A stretch of 64,000 nt of DNA from Labrys wisconsinensis (lineage in GTDB: Bacteria > Pseudomonadota > Alphaproteobacteria > Rhizobiales > Labraceae): the NCBI RefSeq assembly GCF_030814995.1, contig NZ_JAUSVX010000002.1:558001-622000 (forward strand). The letters run 5' to 3'. The translations under genes were made by a program, and so were the position numbers. A model generated the notes under the pieces. That model did not search any database, was not told the origin of the DNA, and was given only the letters and a program-made list of their open reading frames with translations. Each line of letters starts with the position of its first letter. The first letter of the stretch is position 1. Positions 38,311-46,076 of this stretch are shown in pieces.

Positions 38311-39417
38311 GGCGGTGCGGTCGGCCGTCGCCAGCCGCGGGGTGCCGACGGGCCGCCGGCCCTCGGCGTCGCGATGCACCGCCTGGGCATGCACGGTCGC
38401 CATGGCCAGGAGCATGACCGCGCAGGCCTGGTGCAGCAGGCCGGACCAGACCGGCACCATCAGCAGCAGCGTCATGATGCCGATGCCGACCTGGGTCAGG
38501 CCGATGGCGAGGAGCGCGATCGCCCGTCGCCGGGCCGCGCCGGCATGGCGCAGCGAGAAAGCGTGCCAGGCGAGCACGGCAAGAACGAGATAGGCCATCA
38601 TCCGGTGCTGGAACTGCACGGTCATGACGTTCTCGAAATGGTTCACCCAGCCCGGCTTCATCACATAGAGGTCGGCGACCGGCGGGATGAAATACCCGTC
38701 CATCAGCGGCCAGGTGTTGTGCGACAGGCCGGCATTGAGCCCGGCCACCAGGCCGCCGAGGAAGATCTGCGCCAGCACCAGGACGACCAGCGCGGAGGCC
38801 ACGAGCCGCTGGCCCGGCGCGACGGCGTCGCGTTCGCGCCCCGGCGCCAGCGAGCGCGCCACCCAGACGATGGCGGTGAAGATGATGCAGGCCAGCGTCA
38901 TGTGCATGGCCAGGCGGTACTGCGAGACGTCGGTGCGCTCGGAGAGGCCCGAGGCCACCATCCACCAGCCGAGCGCGCCCTGGCTGCCGCCGAGCGCCAG
39001 CAGGGCCAGCAGCCTCGGCTTCAGCTTCGGCTCCAGCCAGCCGCGCCACCAGAACCAGGCCAGCGGCAGGGCGAAGGCGATGCCGATCAGGCGGCCGAGC
39101 TGGCGGTGGCTCCATTCCCACCAATAGATGAACTTGAACTCGCCGAGGCTCATGCCCTGGTTGAGCAGCCGATATTGCGGGATGGCCTGGTACTTCTCGA
39201 ACTCCGCCTGCCACGCCGTGTCGCTGAGCGGCGGCACCGCGCCGGTGACGGGCTTCCACTCGACGATCGACAGGCCGGAATCGGTCAGTCGCGTCGCGCC
39301 GCCGACCACCACCATGGCGAAGACCATGAGGGCGACGACCCCGAGCCAGATGCGGATGGCGCGGCGATGCGCCACTTGCGCGGCGCCGTCCGCTGCGGCA
39401 TCGGTGCTTGCGATCAT
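38308..39417 (-). CDS. ctaA: Heme A synthase (COX15/CtaA family)
   Basis: This 369-residue inner-membrane enzyme oxidises the C8 methyl of heme O to make heme A for aa3-type cytochrome oxidase. It has eight predicted helices in two four-helix halves. Conserved motifs are [19 protein letters not shown] (near 35-53), [17 protein letters not shown] with a heme-ligand His, [12 protein letters not shown] and [10 protein letters not shown]. The start at 39417 gives a short N-terminal extension; the longer frame to 39504 lacks support. No other cytochrome oxidase gene is adjacent. Confidence 0.95.
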   Translation of the reverse strand: MIASTDAAADGAAQVAHRRAIRIWLGVVALMVFAMVVVGGATRLTDSGLSIVEWKPVTGAVPPLSDTAWQAEFEKYQAIPQYRLLNQGMSLGEFKFIYWWEWSHRQLGRLIGIAFALPLAWFWWRGWLEPKLKPRLLALLALGGSQGALGWWMVASGLSERTDVSQYRLAMHMTLACIIFTAIVWVARSLAPGRERDAVAPGQRLVASALVVLVLAQIFLGGLVAGLNAGLSHNTWPLMDGYFIPPVADLYVMKPGWVNHFENVMTVQFQHRMMAYLVLAVLAWHAFSLRHAGAARRRAIALLAIGLTQVGIGIMTLLLMVPVWSGLLHQACAVMLLAMATVHAQAVHRDAEGRRPVGTPRLATADRTA

Positions 39418-39518
39418 GTCGTCTCCGTCGGGTGCTCCTGTCGGCGCGGACAGATATACCCCGCAATGCCGGGCGGCAACGCGCGCCCGCGTCGCAGGCA
39501 ACAAGGCAGGACCCCGCG

Positions 39519-39731
39519 ATGAGGATGCGCACGCGCAAGCTGATCGGTTCCATCACGATGATCGTCTTCGTCATCGTCTACGCCCTCATGGCGATGGGTC
39601 TGGCGCAGGGGCGCATCACCGAGGCGGCGGGCTGGGTGCAGGGCCTCACCTACGCCGTGCTGGGCCTGGCCTGGGTCCTCCCGGCCGCGCTGATCATCCG
39701 CTGGATGGAGAAGCCGGAGAAGACGCGCTGA
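39519..39731 (+). CDS. DUF2842 family small membrane protein
   Basis: A 70-residue protein with two transmembrane helices ([19 protein letters not shown] and [19 protein letters not shown]) ending in [11 protein letters not shown]. This matches the alphaproteobacterial DUF2842 family, of unknown function. It is divergent from ctaA with 101 bp between starts, an arrangement seen elsewhere in the class. The start at 39519 is inside a longer open frame from 39408 and is the family start. Confidence 0.85.
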   Translation: MRMRTRKLIGSITMIVFVIVYALMAMGLAQGRITEAAGWVQGLTYAVLGLAWVLPAALIIRWMEKPEKTR

Positions 39732-39894
39732 GGCCTGGCCAAGGCGCTTCGCCCGCAGACGGAACGGCCTCGGAAGATCGAAACCTGTCCTTAACCGCAT
39801 TGCGCAAGTGCCGCACCGCAGGTCGGCAGAAGATGGGCGATGCATAAAATTCGATCGAAGTTTTTCTGCCGGAATTGAATGGACGAAGTCTTTC

Positions 39895-39915
39895 ATGACC
39901 TCAACAAGAGGTCAT
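39895..39915 (+). promoter_or_regulatory. Hairpin enclosing the ribosome-binding site of the cysteine proteinase gene
   Basis: ATGACCTC (39895-39902) and GAGGTCAT (39908-39915) form a perfect 8-bp stem with an AACAA loop. The 3' arm contains the only Shine-Dalgarno (GAGG at 39908-39911) of the gene starting at 39919. Folding would hide it. The site may be a translational switch. Confidence 0.6.
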
Positions 39916-39918
39916 GTC

Positions 39919-40584
39919 ATGCGTTCCTCGACTGTCGTCTCCTTCGCCGTTTCTGTTTGCATGCTGTTTACCATCAGCCCCTTCGTCTCGGCCCAGGCCC
40001 GCGAGGTGCCGGCCGACGCCTCGCCTTCGTCCTTCGCCCGGACCGGCGGAGCGGTGAAGGCGCCGGTCGGCTGGACCAGCTTCTGCGCAGCGCAGCCGGA
40101 GGAGTGCAGGGCCGGCGACGGACGGGCGCTGCAGGTCAGGATGGACGCGGCGGCCTGGCGCCAGCTGCGGCAGGTCGACCGCCTGGCCAATCACCAGATC
40201 GAGGGCGTCGCCGACGACGAGCATTACGGCATCTACAAGATGGGAATCATCAACTGGTGGACCTATCCCGACGACGGCAAGGGCAACTGCAACGACTATG
40301 TGCTGCTGAAGCGCAAGCTCCTGGTCGAGGCGGGATGGCCGAAATCGGCCCTGCTGCTCACCGTCGTCCTCGATCACGAGAACAAGGGACATCTGGTGCT
40401 GACCGTCCGCACCGATGCGGGCGATCTGATCCTCGACAACATGGTCGACGACATCCTGGCCTGGGACGAGACCGGCTACACCTTCGTCAAGCGCCAGTCG
40501 GCGGAGGATCCGAACGTGTGGCTCGAGATGGAGCCGGGCCATGCGGTCGCCGGCGTCGCCTCGCTGCCCGCGAGCCGCGACTGA
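39919..40584 (+). CDS. Transglutaminase-like cysteine proteinase (BTLCP family), secreted
   Basis: A 221-residue exported protein of the bacterial transglutaminase-like cysteine proteinase family (Peptidase_C93). Signal peptide with cleavage near FVSAQA (about 22-27). The catalytic triad appears as Cys in GKGNCNDYVLLKRKLL, His in NKGHLVLTVRT and Asp in GDLILDNMVDD. LapG of pseudomonads is a related family member that clips adhesins, but the target here is unknown. The start at 39919 is preceded by GAGG; an in-frame ATG at 39895 lies in the hairpin and would weaken the signal peptide. Confidence 0.88.
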   Translation: MRSSTVVSFAVSVCMLFTISPFVSAQAREVPADASPSSFARTGGAVKAPVGWTSFCAAQPEECRAGDGRALQVRMDAAAWRQLRQVDRLANHQIEGVADDEHYGIYKMGIINWWTYPDDGKGNCNDYVLLKRKLLVEAGWPKSALLLTVVLDHENKGHLVLTVRTDAGDLILDNMVDDILAWDETGYTFVKRQSAEDPNVWLEMEPGHAVAGVASLPASRD

Positions 40585-40624
40585 GCCTCGGAGGCTGCCC
40601 GCCGTCCATCGACCGGAAAGCCCG

Positions 40625-40948
40625 TCAGCAGCGGTTCTGGCGCCAATAGAGGTCGATCAGATCCTTACCGTCCCGGTCCAGCACCGCGAAGGTGCCCGGC
40701 ACGATGACGAAGAAGCGCTCCGACCGGCGCCCGCCGCCCGCCGTATATTCGGCCACGGTGCCGCAGGCGATGTAGCCGGGCATGCGGCTGCTCGGCCTGA
40801 GCGTCGAGATCTGCAGCTGCGCCTCGATGCCGTCGAGCCGGCGGACCACGGCGGCCCGCGCCAGATCGGGAACGTCGGCCAGCGACGGCAGGGCCTCGCC
40901 TGGCGCTGCGGCGAGGAGGAACAGGGCGGTCGCGGCTGCGCTCGGCAT
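40625..40948 (-). CDS. Small secreted protein of unknown function
   Basis: A 107-residue frame with a short hydrophobic N-terminus (MPSAAATALFLLAAAPGEALP) that looks like a signal peptide. The mature domain of about 90 residues has two cysteines (YIACGTVAEY and the C-terminal RQNRC). It ends with a beta-rich pattern FFVIVPGTFAVLDRDGKDLIDLYWRQN. No named family is recognised. The ATG at 40948 has an AAGG 5-8 nt upstream. It is convergent with the cysteine proteinase gene (40 bp apart). Confidence 0.65.
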   Translation of the reverse strand: MPSAAATALFLLAAAPGEALPSLADVPDLARAAVVRRLDGIEAQLQISTLRPSSRMPGYIACGTVAEYTAGGGRRSERFFVIVPGTFAVLDRDGKDLIDLYWRQNRC

Positions 40949-41167
40949 GGCACCTTCGGGCGAATCGTGAGGGAAGGCTTGCGCCTCATTTCGCCATAAA
41001 CATGGCGGACCATTCCAAATCGCGGCCAGCCCCGTGTGACGGGACGTTCGATGCCTCGGGCGTCGGCGTCCTTGCGGGCGCGGCCGCGGCATGGGAAGAC
41101 ATCCACGATCAATCCGCTTGTGCGTCAACAAGAGTCCGCGAGGACGTCTTGCTCCTGTACGGGCCAG

Positions 41168-41764
41168 ATGTCCGGACTTGTGATGAACTGGATCTTTGTT
41201 GTCGGCCTCGCGATCGCGTCCAGCATCGACAATGTGGCGACCGGCCTCGCCTACGGGCTGCGAGGCATGCGCATCGGCACGCTCTCCAACCTGGTGATCG
41301 CCGCGATCTGCTTCGGCTTCAGCCTGGCGGGCCTGGAGCTCGGGGCCTGGCTCGGTTCGGTGCTGCCGGGCCGCCTGCCGAGCATCGCCAGCGCCTTCCT
41401 GCTCTTCGGCATCGGGCTGCGCCTGGTGCTGTGGACCATGCCGCGCAGCACCGGCGCCGGACCGCAGGCGGGGCAGCCGCCCGCCGGCTCGCCCGGGATC
41501 GGGCTGTGGGAGACGCTGGCCCTCGGCGTCGCCCTCTCGGCCAATGCCCTCACCAACGCGGTCGGCGCGGGATTGATGGCGCTGCCGGCCTTCGACATCT
41601 CGGCGAGCGCCGCGGTTGGCAGCTTCCTGGCCATCGCGGCCGGGACGGCGCTGGGGCGCCGGGCGCGCCGCCTGCGCTTCGGCCCGCTGTCGGTGGAGCG
41701 CTTCAGCACGGCGCTGAGCGGCCTGATCCTGATCGGCCTCGCCGCGGCCAGCCTGGCGCGATGA
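41168..41764 (+). CDS. YtaF/MntP-like membrane protein
   Basis: A 198-residue protein with six predicted helices. Helix 1 contains IASSIDNVATGLAYGLRG and helix 4 ALGVALSANALTNAVGAGLMAL. These repeated D/N-x2-A-x-G patterns are typical of the MntP (manganese efflux) and YtaF families. The relation to MntP suggests metal-ion export, but YtaF-type members have no established substrate. An alternative ATG lies at 41183. I looked for a manganese riboswitch in the 220 bp upstream and saw none. It converges on uppP with a 4-bp gap. Confidence 0.75.
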   Translation: MSGLVMNWIFVVGLAIASSIDNVATGLAYGLRGMRIGTLSNLVIAAICFGFSLAGLELGAWLGSVLPGRLPSIASAFLLFGIGLRLVLWTMPRSTGAGPQAGQPPAGSPGIGLWETLALGVALSANALTNAVGAGLMALPAFDISASAAVGSFLAIAAGTALGRRARRLRFGPLSVERFSTALSGLILIGLAAASLAR

Positions 41765-41768
41765 GCCT

Positions 41769-42641
41769 TCAGGCCCAGCCGGCCGCGAGCACGCCGGCGA
41801 GGATGACGATGCCGAGCACGGCGCGATAGATCACGAAGGGCCAGGTCGAGAAGCGCTCGAGGAAGCGCATCAGCCCCCAGATTGTGACGAAGGCGGAGAG
41901 GCTGGCGATCACCAGGCCGACGATCAGCACGGACCAGGCGTGCAGCGAGATGTGTGCCTGGTGGAGGACGTAGAGCTCCTTCAGCCCCGCCAGCGCTATG
42001 GCGGGGATGCCGAGCAGGAAGGAGAAGCGCGCCGCCTCCTCGCGCGAGAAGCCGAGGAAGAGCGCCGCCGTCAGGGTCGAGCCGGAGCGGGAGACGCCGG
42101 GGATCAGGGCGCCGATCTGGGCGACCCCGACCACGAGCGCGTCGACGAGGCTCATGCGCTCGACCTTGCGCCGGTGGCTGGCCCACAGCTCCGCCAGCGC
42201 CAGCAGGACCGCCATGACCAGGCAGGCGAGGCCGATGACCCAGAGGCTGCGGATCGAGGTTCCGCAGGCGTTGAGCACGGGCGAGAGCAGCACGCCGGCA
42301 ATGACGATCGGGATCGTGGCGATGACGATGCCGACGGCGAGGCGCAGAGCCGGCGCCGACCAGTTGCGTCGGCTGAGGGCGTCGAGCGATCCGACGGCGA
42401 CGAATCGCACGTCGCTCCAGAAATAGGAGACGATCGCGGCGAGCGCGGCGAGCTGCATCGCCGCCGAGAACGCCGATCCCGGGTCCTGCCAGCCGAGCAG
42501 CGCCGGCACCAGGCGCATATGGGCGGTGGACGAGATCGGCAGCAGCTCGGTGATGCCCTGGACCACGCCGAGCACGGCGATCCGGGCATAGCCCAGCGCC
42601 GCGAAGCCGGTGTCGACGCCTTGCGTGCAGATCTCGGCCAT
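41769..42641 (-). CDS. uppP: Undecaprenyl-diphosphatase
   Basis: A 290-residue integral membrane phosphatase (BacA/UppP family) that recycles undecaprenyl pyrophosphate, the lipid carrier for peptidoglycan. The two signatures are present: GITELLPISSTAHMRLVPALLG (about 30-50) and PGVSRSGSTLTAALFLG (about 180-196), together with eight or so hydrophobic helices. The start at 42641 (MAEICTQGVD) fits the family; the upstream extension to 42710 is Arg/Ser-rich and unlikely. No resistance operon context. Confidence 0.94.
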   Translation of the reverse strand: MAEICTQGVDTGFAALGYARIAVLGVVQGITELLPISSTAHMRLVPALLGWQDPGSAFSAAMQLAALAAIVSYFWSDVRFVAVGSLDALSRRNWSAPALRLAVGIVIATIPIVIAGVLLSPVLNACGTSIRSLWVIGLACLVMAVLLALAELWASHRRKVERMSLVDALVVGVAQIGALIPGVSRSGSTLTAALFLGFSREEAARFSFLLGIPAIALAGLKELYVLHQAHISLHAWSVLIVGLVIASLSAFVTIWGLMRFLERFSTWPFVIYRAVLGIVILAGVLAAGWA

Positions 42642-42776
42642 GGAGCTTCTCGAGAGGGTGGAGAGCCGCTTGATCGCCCGGCATTGTGGCCGACTTGCGG
42701 CGCGCGTCACGGCCCTCGGCCGAAACCCGCGGCGACGGCCGGGTCCTGGCGCCGAGGCGGCGGACGGAGCCTCTCC

Positions 42777-43043
42777 TCAGTCGTGGAACGTCGGGCCGGG
42801 GAAGACGTCGAGGGACACGATCTTCTCGACCATGAAGAGATGCACGATGCCGAAGATGATGGCGGCCAGCACCGTGGTGATCAGCGCCTTCTTCAGGAGC
42901 ATCGGCTTTTCCGGGGCGGCGCCCTCGCTGCCGGGCACGACCTCGCCGGCCTCGTACTGGCTCCGGATCCCGATCGGCAGGACGGCGAACAGGATGGTCC
43001 ACCAGATGACGAAATAGAGCGCCAGTCCCAGGACGATGTTCAT
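42777..43043 (-). CDS. DUF1467 family small membrane protein
   Basis: An 88-residue protein with two transmembrane helices (IVLGLALYFVIWWTILFAVLP and ALITTVLAAIIFGIVHLFMV). The central loop has SQYEAGEVVPGSEGAAPEKP. This is the DUF1467 family, found across alphaproteobacteria, function unknown. Its ATG overlaps the stop of the TfoX-like gene (43040-43043), so the two are co-translated. Confidence 0.87.
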   Translation of the reverse strand: MNIVLGLALYFVIWWTILFAVLPIGIRSQYEAGEVVPGSEGAAPEKPMLLKKALITTVLAAIIFGIVHLFMVEKIVSLDVFPGPTFHD

Positions 43044-43465
43044 CGACGTTTTCCAGAAGCCCCGCGTTGCATAGACCCGAGCGGGGCCGGCGTCACCTCC
43101 CCGAGCGCGGCCTCGGCGCTGCGCTTCTTCGGCGCCGGCTTTGCGGCCGCGGCGCGCCGCGCCGCCTCCAGCCCCAGACGCGCCCAGCCCGCGGCAGCCT
43201 CGGGATCGTCCAGCGCCGCCTCCGGCAGGCTCCAGTAGGGCATGGTGACCGGCTTGCCGCCGGTCTTGTGGACATAGACCCAGGGCCGCGCGCCGGCGGC
43301 CTCGAACGCCGGCGCCGTGACCTCGTCGACCTTGATGCGGATCTCGTCGCGGATGACGCAGGCGAAGATCAGCCCGTCGGCGTAGAGGCCGAGGCCGCCG
43401 AACAGCCTGCGCATCGAGAACGGCCCGAAGCCTGCGAAGAGGTCGCGCAGATGGTCCTGATCCAC
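43040..43465 (-). CDS. TfoX N-terminal domain protein
   Basis: A 141-residue protein whose first 95 residues match the TfoX N-terminal domain (LFAGFGPFSMRRLFGGLGLYADGLIFA, then KVDEVTAPAFEAAG and PVTMPYWSLPEAAL). The tail is Ala/Lys/Arg-rich. The complete TfoX of Haemophilus controls competence, but stand-alone N-domain proteins are common in alphaproteobacteria and have no defined role. It ends in a 4-bp overlap with the DUF1467 gene and starts 11 bp after the end of sufA. Confidence 0.85.
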   Translation of the reverse strand: MDQDHLRDLFAGFGPFSMRRLFGGLGLYADGLIFACVIRDEIRIKVDEVTAPAFEAAGARPWVYVHKTGGKPVTMPYWSLPEAALDDPEAAAGWARLGLEAARRAAAAKPAPKKRSAEAALGEVTPAPLGSMQRGASGKRR

Positions 43466-43476
43466 GTGCGACGGGC

Positions 43477-43857
43477 TCAGGCCGGGAGCGCGTCCGCGGC
43501 GGCCGGCGTGATCGCCACCGATTCGCCGCAGCCGCAGGCGGAGGTCTGATTCGGGTTGTTGAACACGAACTGCGCCGCCAGCTTGTCGGTCTTGTAGTCC
43601 ATCTGCGTGCCGAGCAGGAACAGCACCGCCTTGGGATCGATCAGCACCTTGACGCCCTTGTCCTCGACCACCTCGTCATGGGCATTGACGGTCTCGGCAT
43701 ATTCCATCGTGTAGGACATGCCGGCGCAGCCGCCGTTCTTGACGCCGACACGCACGCCCTCGAAGGGCCGGTCGGCATTGGCCATGATCGCCTTGATCTT
43801 GTCGGCGGCGGCATCGGTCAGGGAGACGACCTTGAAGGCCGGGCGGGTCTTGCTCAC
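43477..43857 (-). CDS. sufA: Iron-sulfur cluster assembly A-type carrier SufA
   Basis: A 126-residue A-type scaffold/carrier that delivers Fe-S clusters to target enzymes. The three conserved cysteines are at 44 (GGCAGMSY) and 108/110 (SACGCGES). The start codon is GTG (43857-43855); no in-frame ATG exists. An ATG eight bases upstream opens a three-codon frame whose TGA overlaps the GTG. It is the last gene of the suf operon, separated from sufT by a VOC-family gene. Confidence 0.93.
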   Translation of the reverse strand: MSKTRPAFKVVSLTDAAADKIKAIMANADRPFEGVRVGVKNGGCAGMSYTMEYAETVNAHDEVVEDKGVKVLIDPKAVLFLLGTQMDYKTDKLAAQFVFNNPNQTSACGCGESVAITPAAADALPA

Positions 43858-43958
43858 GTTCTCATCACTCCATGGGCGCCGGGTTCAAGGCCCGGGCACA
43901 AGCGATTGCACCCGCATGATATAGGCAGTGCCGGCGCCTGTGAACAGGCGGCGGCAAC

Positions 43959-44372
43959 TCAGTAGGTCCGCCAGATGCCGGGGGTCGCCAGCTCCAGCAG
44001 GTGCCCGTCGGGGTCGCGGAAATAGACGCTGTCGCCGCCCTTCGGCCAATGGGTCCTGCCCTCGATCGGCACGCCCGTCTCGGCGAGGCGCGCCTCCCAT
44101 TGCGGCAGGGCCTCGGCGGTGACCGCGAAGGCGATGTGGATCGGCCCCGCGCCATCGTGCGGCGGGATGACGCCGCCGGGCAGATGCACCGTCTCCAGGG
44201 TGGAGCCGCGATGGAACAGCAGCAGGACGCTTTTGCCGCCAATGTCATAGGCGCAGAGCCGTTCGTCCTGGAACAGGGCGGTAAAACCAAGGACGCCCTG
44301 GTAAAACCGCGTCGCCCGGCCGAGATCGTCGACATAGAGCGCCGTCTCCAGCACGCGGTCGACCGCCGGCAT
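43959..44372 (-). CDS. VOC (glyoxalase/bleomycin-resistance fold) family protein
   Basis: A 137-residue metalloprotein-type fold with two beta-alpha-beta-beta-beta modules. ETALYVDDLGRATRFYQGVLGF is the start and VYFRDPDGHLLELATPG the C-terminal part, with candidate metal ligands His (HIAFAV) and Glu (LLELATP). Substrate unknown. It lies between sufT and sufA (4 bp after the sufT stop, 101 bp before the sufA start) and so probably rides on the suf transcript. Confidence 0.87.
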   Translation of the reverse strand: MPAVDRVLETALYVDDLGRATRFYQGVLGFTALFQDERLCAYDIGGKSVLLLFHRGSTLETVHLPGGVIPPHDGAGPIHIAFAVTAEALPQWEARLAETGVPIEGRTHWPKGGDSVYFRDPDGHLLELATPGIWRTY

Positions 44373-44376
44373 GGCG

Positions 44377-44760
44377 TCACCACATGTCGAGGGCGACGCG
44401 GGCCTCGTCGGACATGCGCGACTGGTCCCACGGCGGATCGAACACCATGGTGACCTGCACCTCGGCGACGCCCTGGACCGTGGCGACGGCGTTCTCCACC
44501 CAGCCCGGCATCTCGCCGGCGACCGGGCAGCCCGGCGCGGTCAGCGTCATGTCGATGGCGACGCGGCGGTCGTCGCTGATCTCGATGCGGTAGATCAGGC
44601 CGAGCTCGTAGATGTCGGCCGGGATCTCCGGGTCGTAGACGGTCTTGAGCGCCGCGACGATGTCGTCGGTCATGCGGTCGATCTCTTCGGGCGGCAGCGC
44701 GCCCGCCGTCGTCATCGCCGGCGCGTTCGGCCTCGCCTCGCTCATCGTGCCGTCAGCCAT
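44377..44760 (-). CDS. sufT: SufT-like DUF59 iron-sulfur assembly protein
   Basis: A 127-residue protein of the DUF59 (MIP18-like) family. The core reads IVAALKTVYDPEIPADIYELGLIYRIEI and then LTAPGCPVAGEMPGWVENAV, with the conserved Cys of this family. SufT proteins help Fe-S maturation in several bacteria. The ATG at 44760 was taken as start; an upstream extension to 44904 overlaps sufS. It follows sufS by 11 bp. Confidence 0.9.
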   Translation of the reverse strand: MADGTMSEARPNAPAMTTAGALPPEEIDRMTDDIVAALKTVYDPEIPADIYELGLIYRIEISDDRRVAIDMTLTAPGCPVAGEMPGWVENAVATVQGVAEVQVTMVFDPPWDQSRMSDEARVALDMW

Positions 44761-44771
44761 CCCATCCTCCG

Positions 44772-46028
44772 TCAGGCGAAGAACGCCTGGGCTCTGACCA
44801 AGGCCTCGGCCAGCGCGTCGACCTCCTCGACCGTGTTGTAGAGCCCGAACGAGGCCCGGCAGGTCGAGGTCACTCCATATCGCGCCAACAGCGGCTGGGC
44901 GCAATGGGTGCCGGCGCGAACCGCCACCCCCTGCCGGTCGATGACCGTCGCCACGTCGTGGGCATGGGCGTTCTTCATCTCGAAGGAGACGATGGCGCCC
45001 TTGCCCGGCGCCTCGCCGAAGATGCGGATCGAGTTGATGCGCGACAGCCGCTCATGGGCATAGTCGCGCAGCCGCTCCTCGTGGCTGCGGATGGCGCCGC
45101 GCCCGAGCGCCATCATGTAGTCCACGGCCGCGCCGAGGCCGATCGCCTCGACGATCGGCGGCGTGCCGGCCTCGAAGCGGTGCGGCGGCGCGGCATAGGT
45201 GATGGTGTCGAGCGTCACCTCGCCGATCATCTCGCCGCCGCCGTTGAACGGCGGCATCTCGTCCAGCCAGCGCTTCTTGCCATAGAGCACGCCGATGCCG
45301 GTCGGCCCGTACACCTTGTGGCCGGTGAAGGCGTAGAAATCGACGTCGAGATCCTGAACGTCGACGTCGAGATGCACCGCGCCCTGGCTGCCGTCGGCCA
45401 GCACCGGGATGCCGCGCTCATGGGCGAGGCGGACGATCTCCTTCAGCGGCGTCACCGTGCCGAGCACGTTCGACATGTGGGTGATCGCCACCATCTTGGT
45501 GCGGGGTCCGAGCAGGCGCTCGAACGCCTCCAGGTCGAAGGAGCCGTCGTCGCGTACCGGCGCCCATTTGATCACCGCGCCGCGGCGCTCGCGGTGGAAA
45601 TGCCAGGGCACGATGTTGGAATGGTGCTCCATGATCGAGAGCACGATCTCGTCGCCCTCGCCGATATCGAGCAGGCGCCCCATCGAGGCGGCGACGAGGT
45701 TGATCGCCTCGGTGGCCGAGCGCGCGAACACGATCTGGTCGGCGGCCGGGGCGTTGAGGAACCTGCGCACGCTCTCGCGCCCGGCCTCGTAGGCCTCCGT
45801 CGCCGCATTGGCGAGATAGTGCAGGCCGCGATGGACGTTGGCGTATTCGTGCTCGTAGGCGTGCACCATCCTCTCGATCACGGCGCGCGGCTTCTGGGCC
45901 GAGGCGCCGTTGTCGAGATAGACCAGCGGCTTGCCGTAGACCTCGAGCGCCAGGGCCGGAAACTCGGCCCGCACGCGGGCGAGGTCGTAGGGAGCCACCT
46001 TCGAGATGTCGGAGACCGTGCCGTCCAT
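44772..46028 (-). CDS. sufS: Cysteine desulfurase SufS (group II)
   Basis: A 418-residue PLP enzyme that takes sulfur from cysteine as a persulfide for Fe-S assembly. Motifs: YLDNGASAQKPRAVIERM (near 37-54), IMEHHSNIVPWH, the PLP lysine in AFTGHKVYGPTGIGVLYG and the catalytic Cys in RAGTHCAQPLL (near 375). Lack of a SufE gene nearby is noted; other sulfur acceptors could serve. It begins 48 bp after the end of sufD. Confidence 0.95.
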   Translation of the reverse strand: MDGTVSDISKVAPYDLARVRAEFPALALEVYGKPLVYLDNGASAQKPRAVIERMVHAYEHEYANVHRGLHYLANAATEAYEAGRESVRRFLNAPAADQIVFARSATEAINLVAASMGRLLDIGEGDEIVLSIMEHHSNIVPWHFHRERRGAVIKWAPVRDDGSFDLEAFERLLGPRTKMVAITHMSNVLGTVTPLKEIVRLAHERGIPVLADGSQGAVHLDVDVQDLDVDFYAFTGHKVYGPTGIGVLYGKKRWLDEMPPFNGGGEMIGEVTLDTITYAAPPHRFEAGTPPIVEAIGLGAAVDYMMALGRGAIRSHEERLRDYAHERLSRINSIRIFGEAPGKGAIVSFEMKNAHAHDVATVIDRQGVAVRAGTHCAQPLLARYGVTSTCRASFGLYNTVEEVDALAEALVRAQAFFA

Positions 46029-46076
46029 CGTCTCATCCTTCCCGTCGCAGCCGGCCGCGCGGCCGGCGCGCCTCGA

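Noticed and set aside
40949-41167. Manganese (yybP-ykoY) riboswitch before the YtaF/MntP-like gene
   Set aside because: The conserved sequence blocks could not be found by eye.
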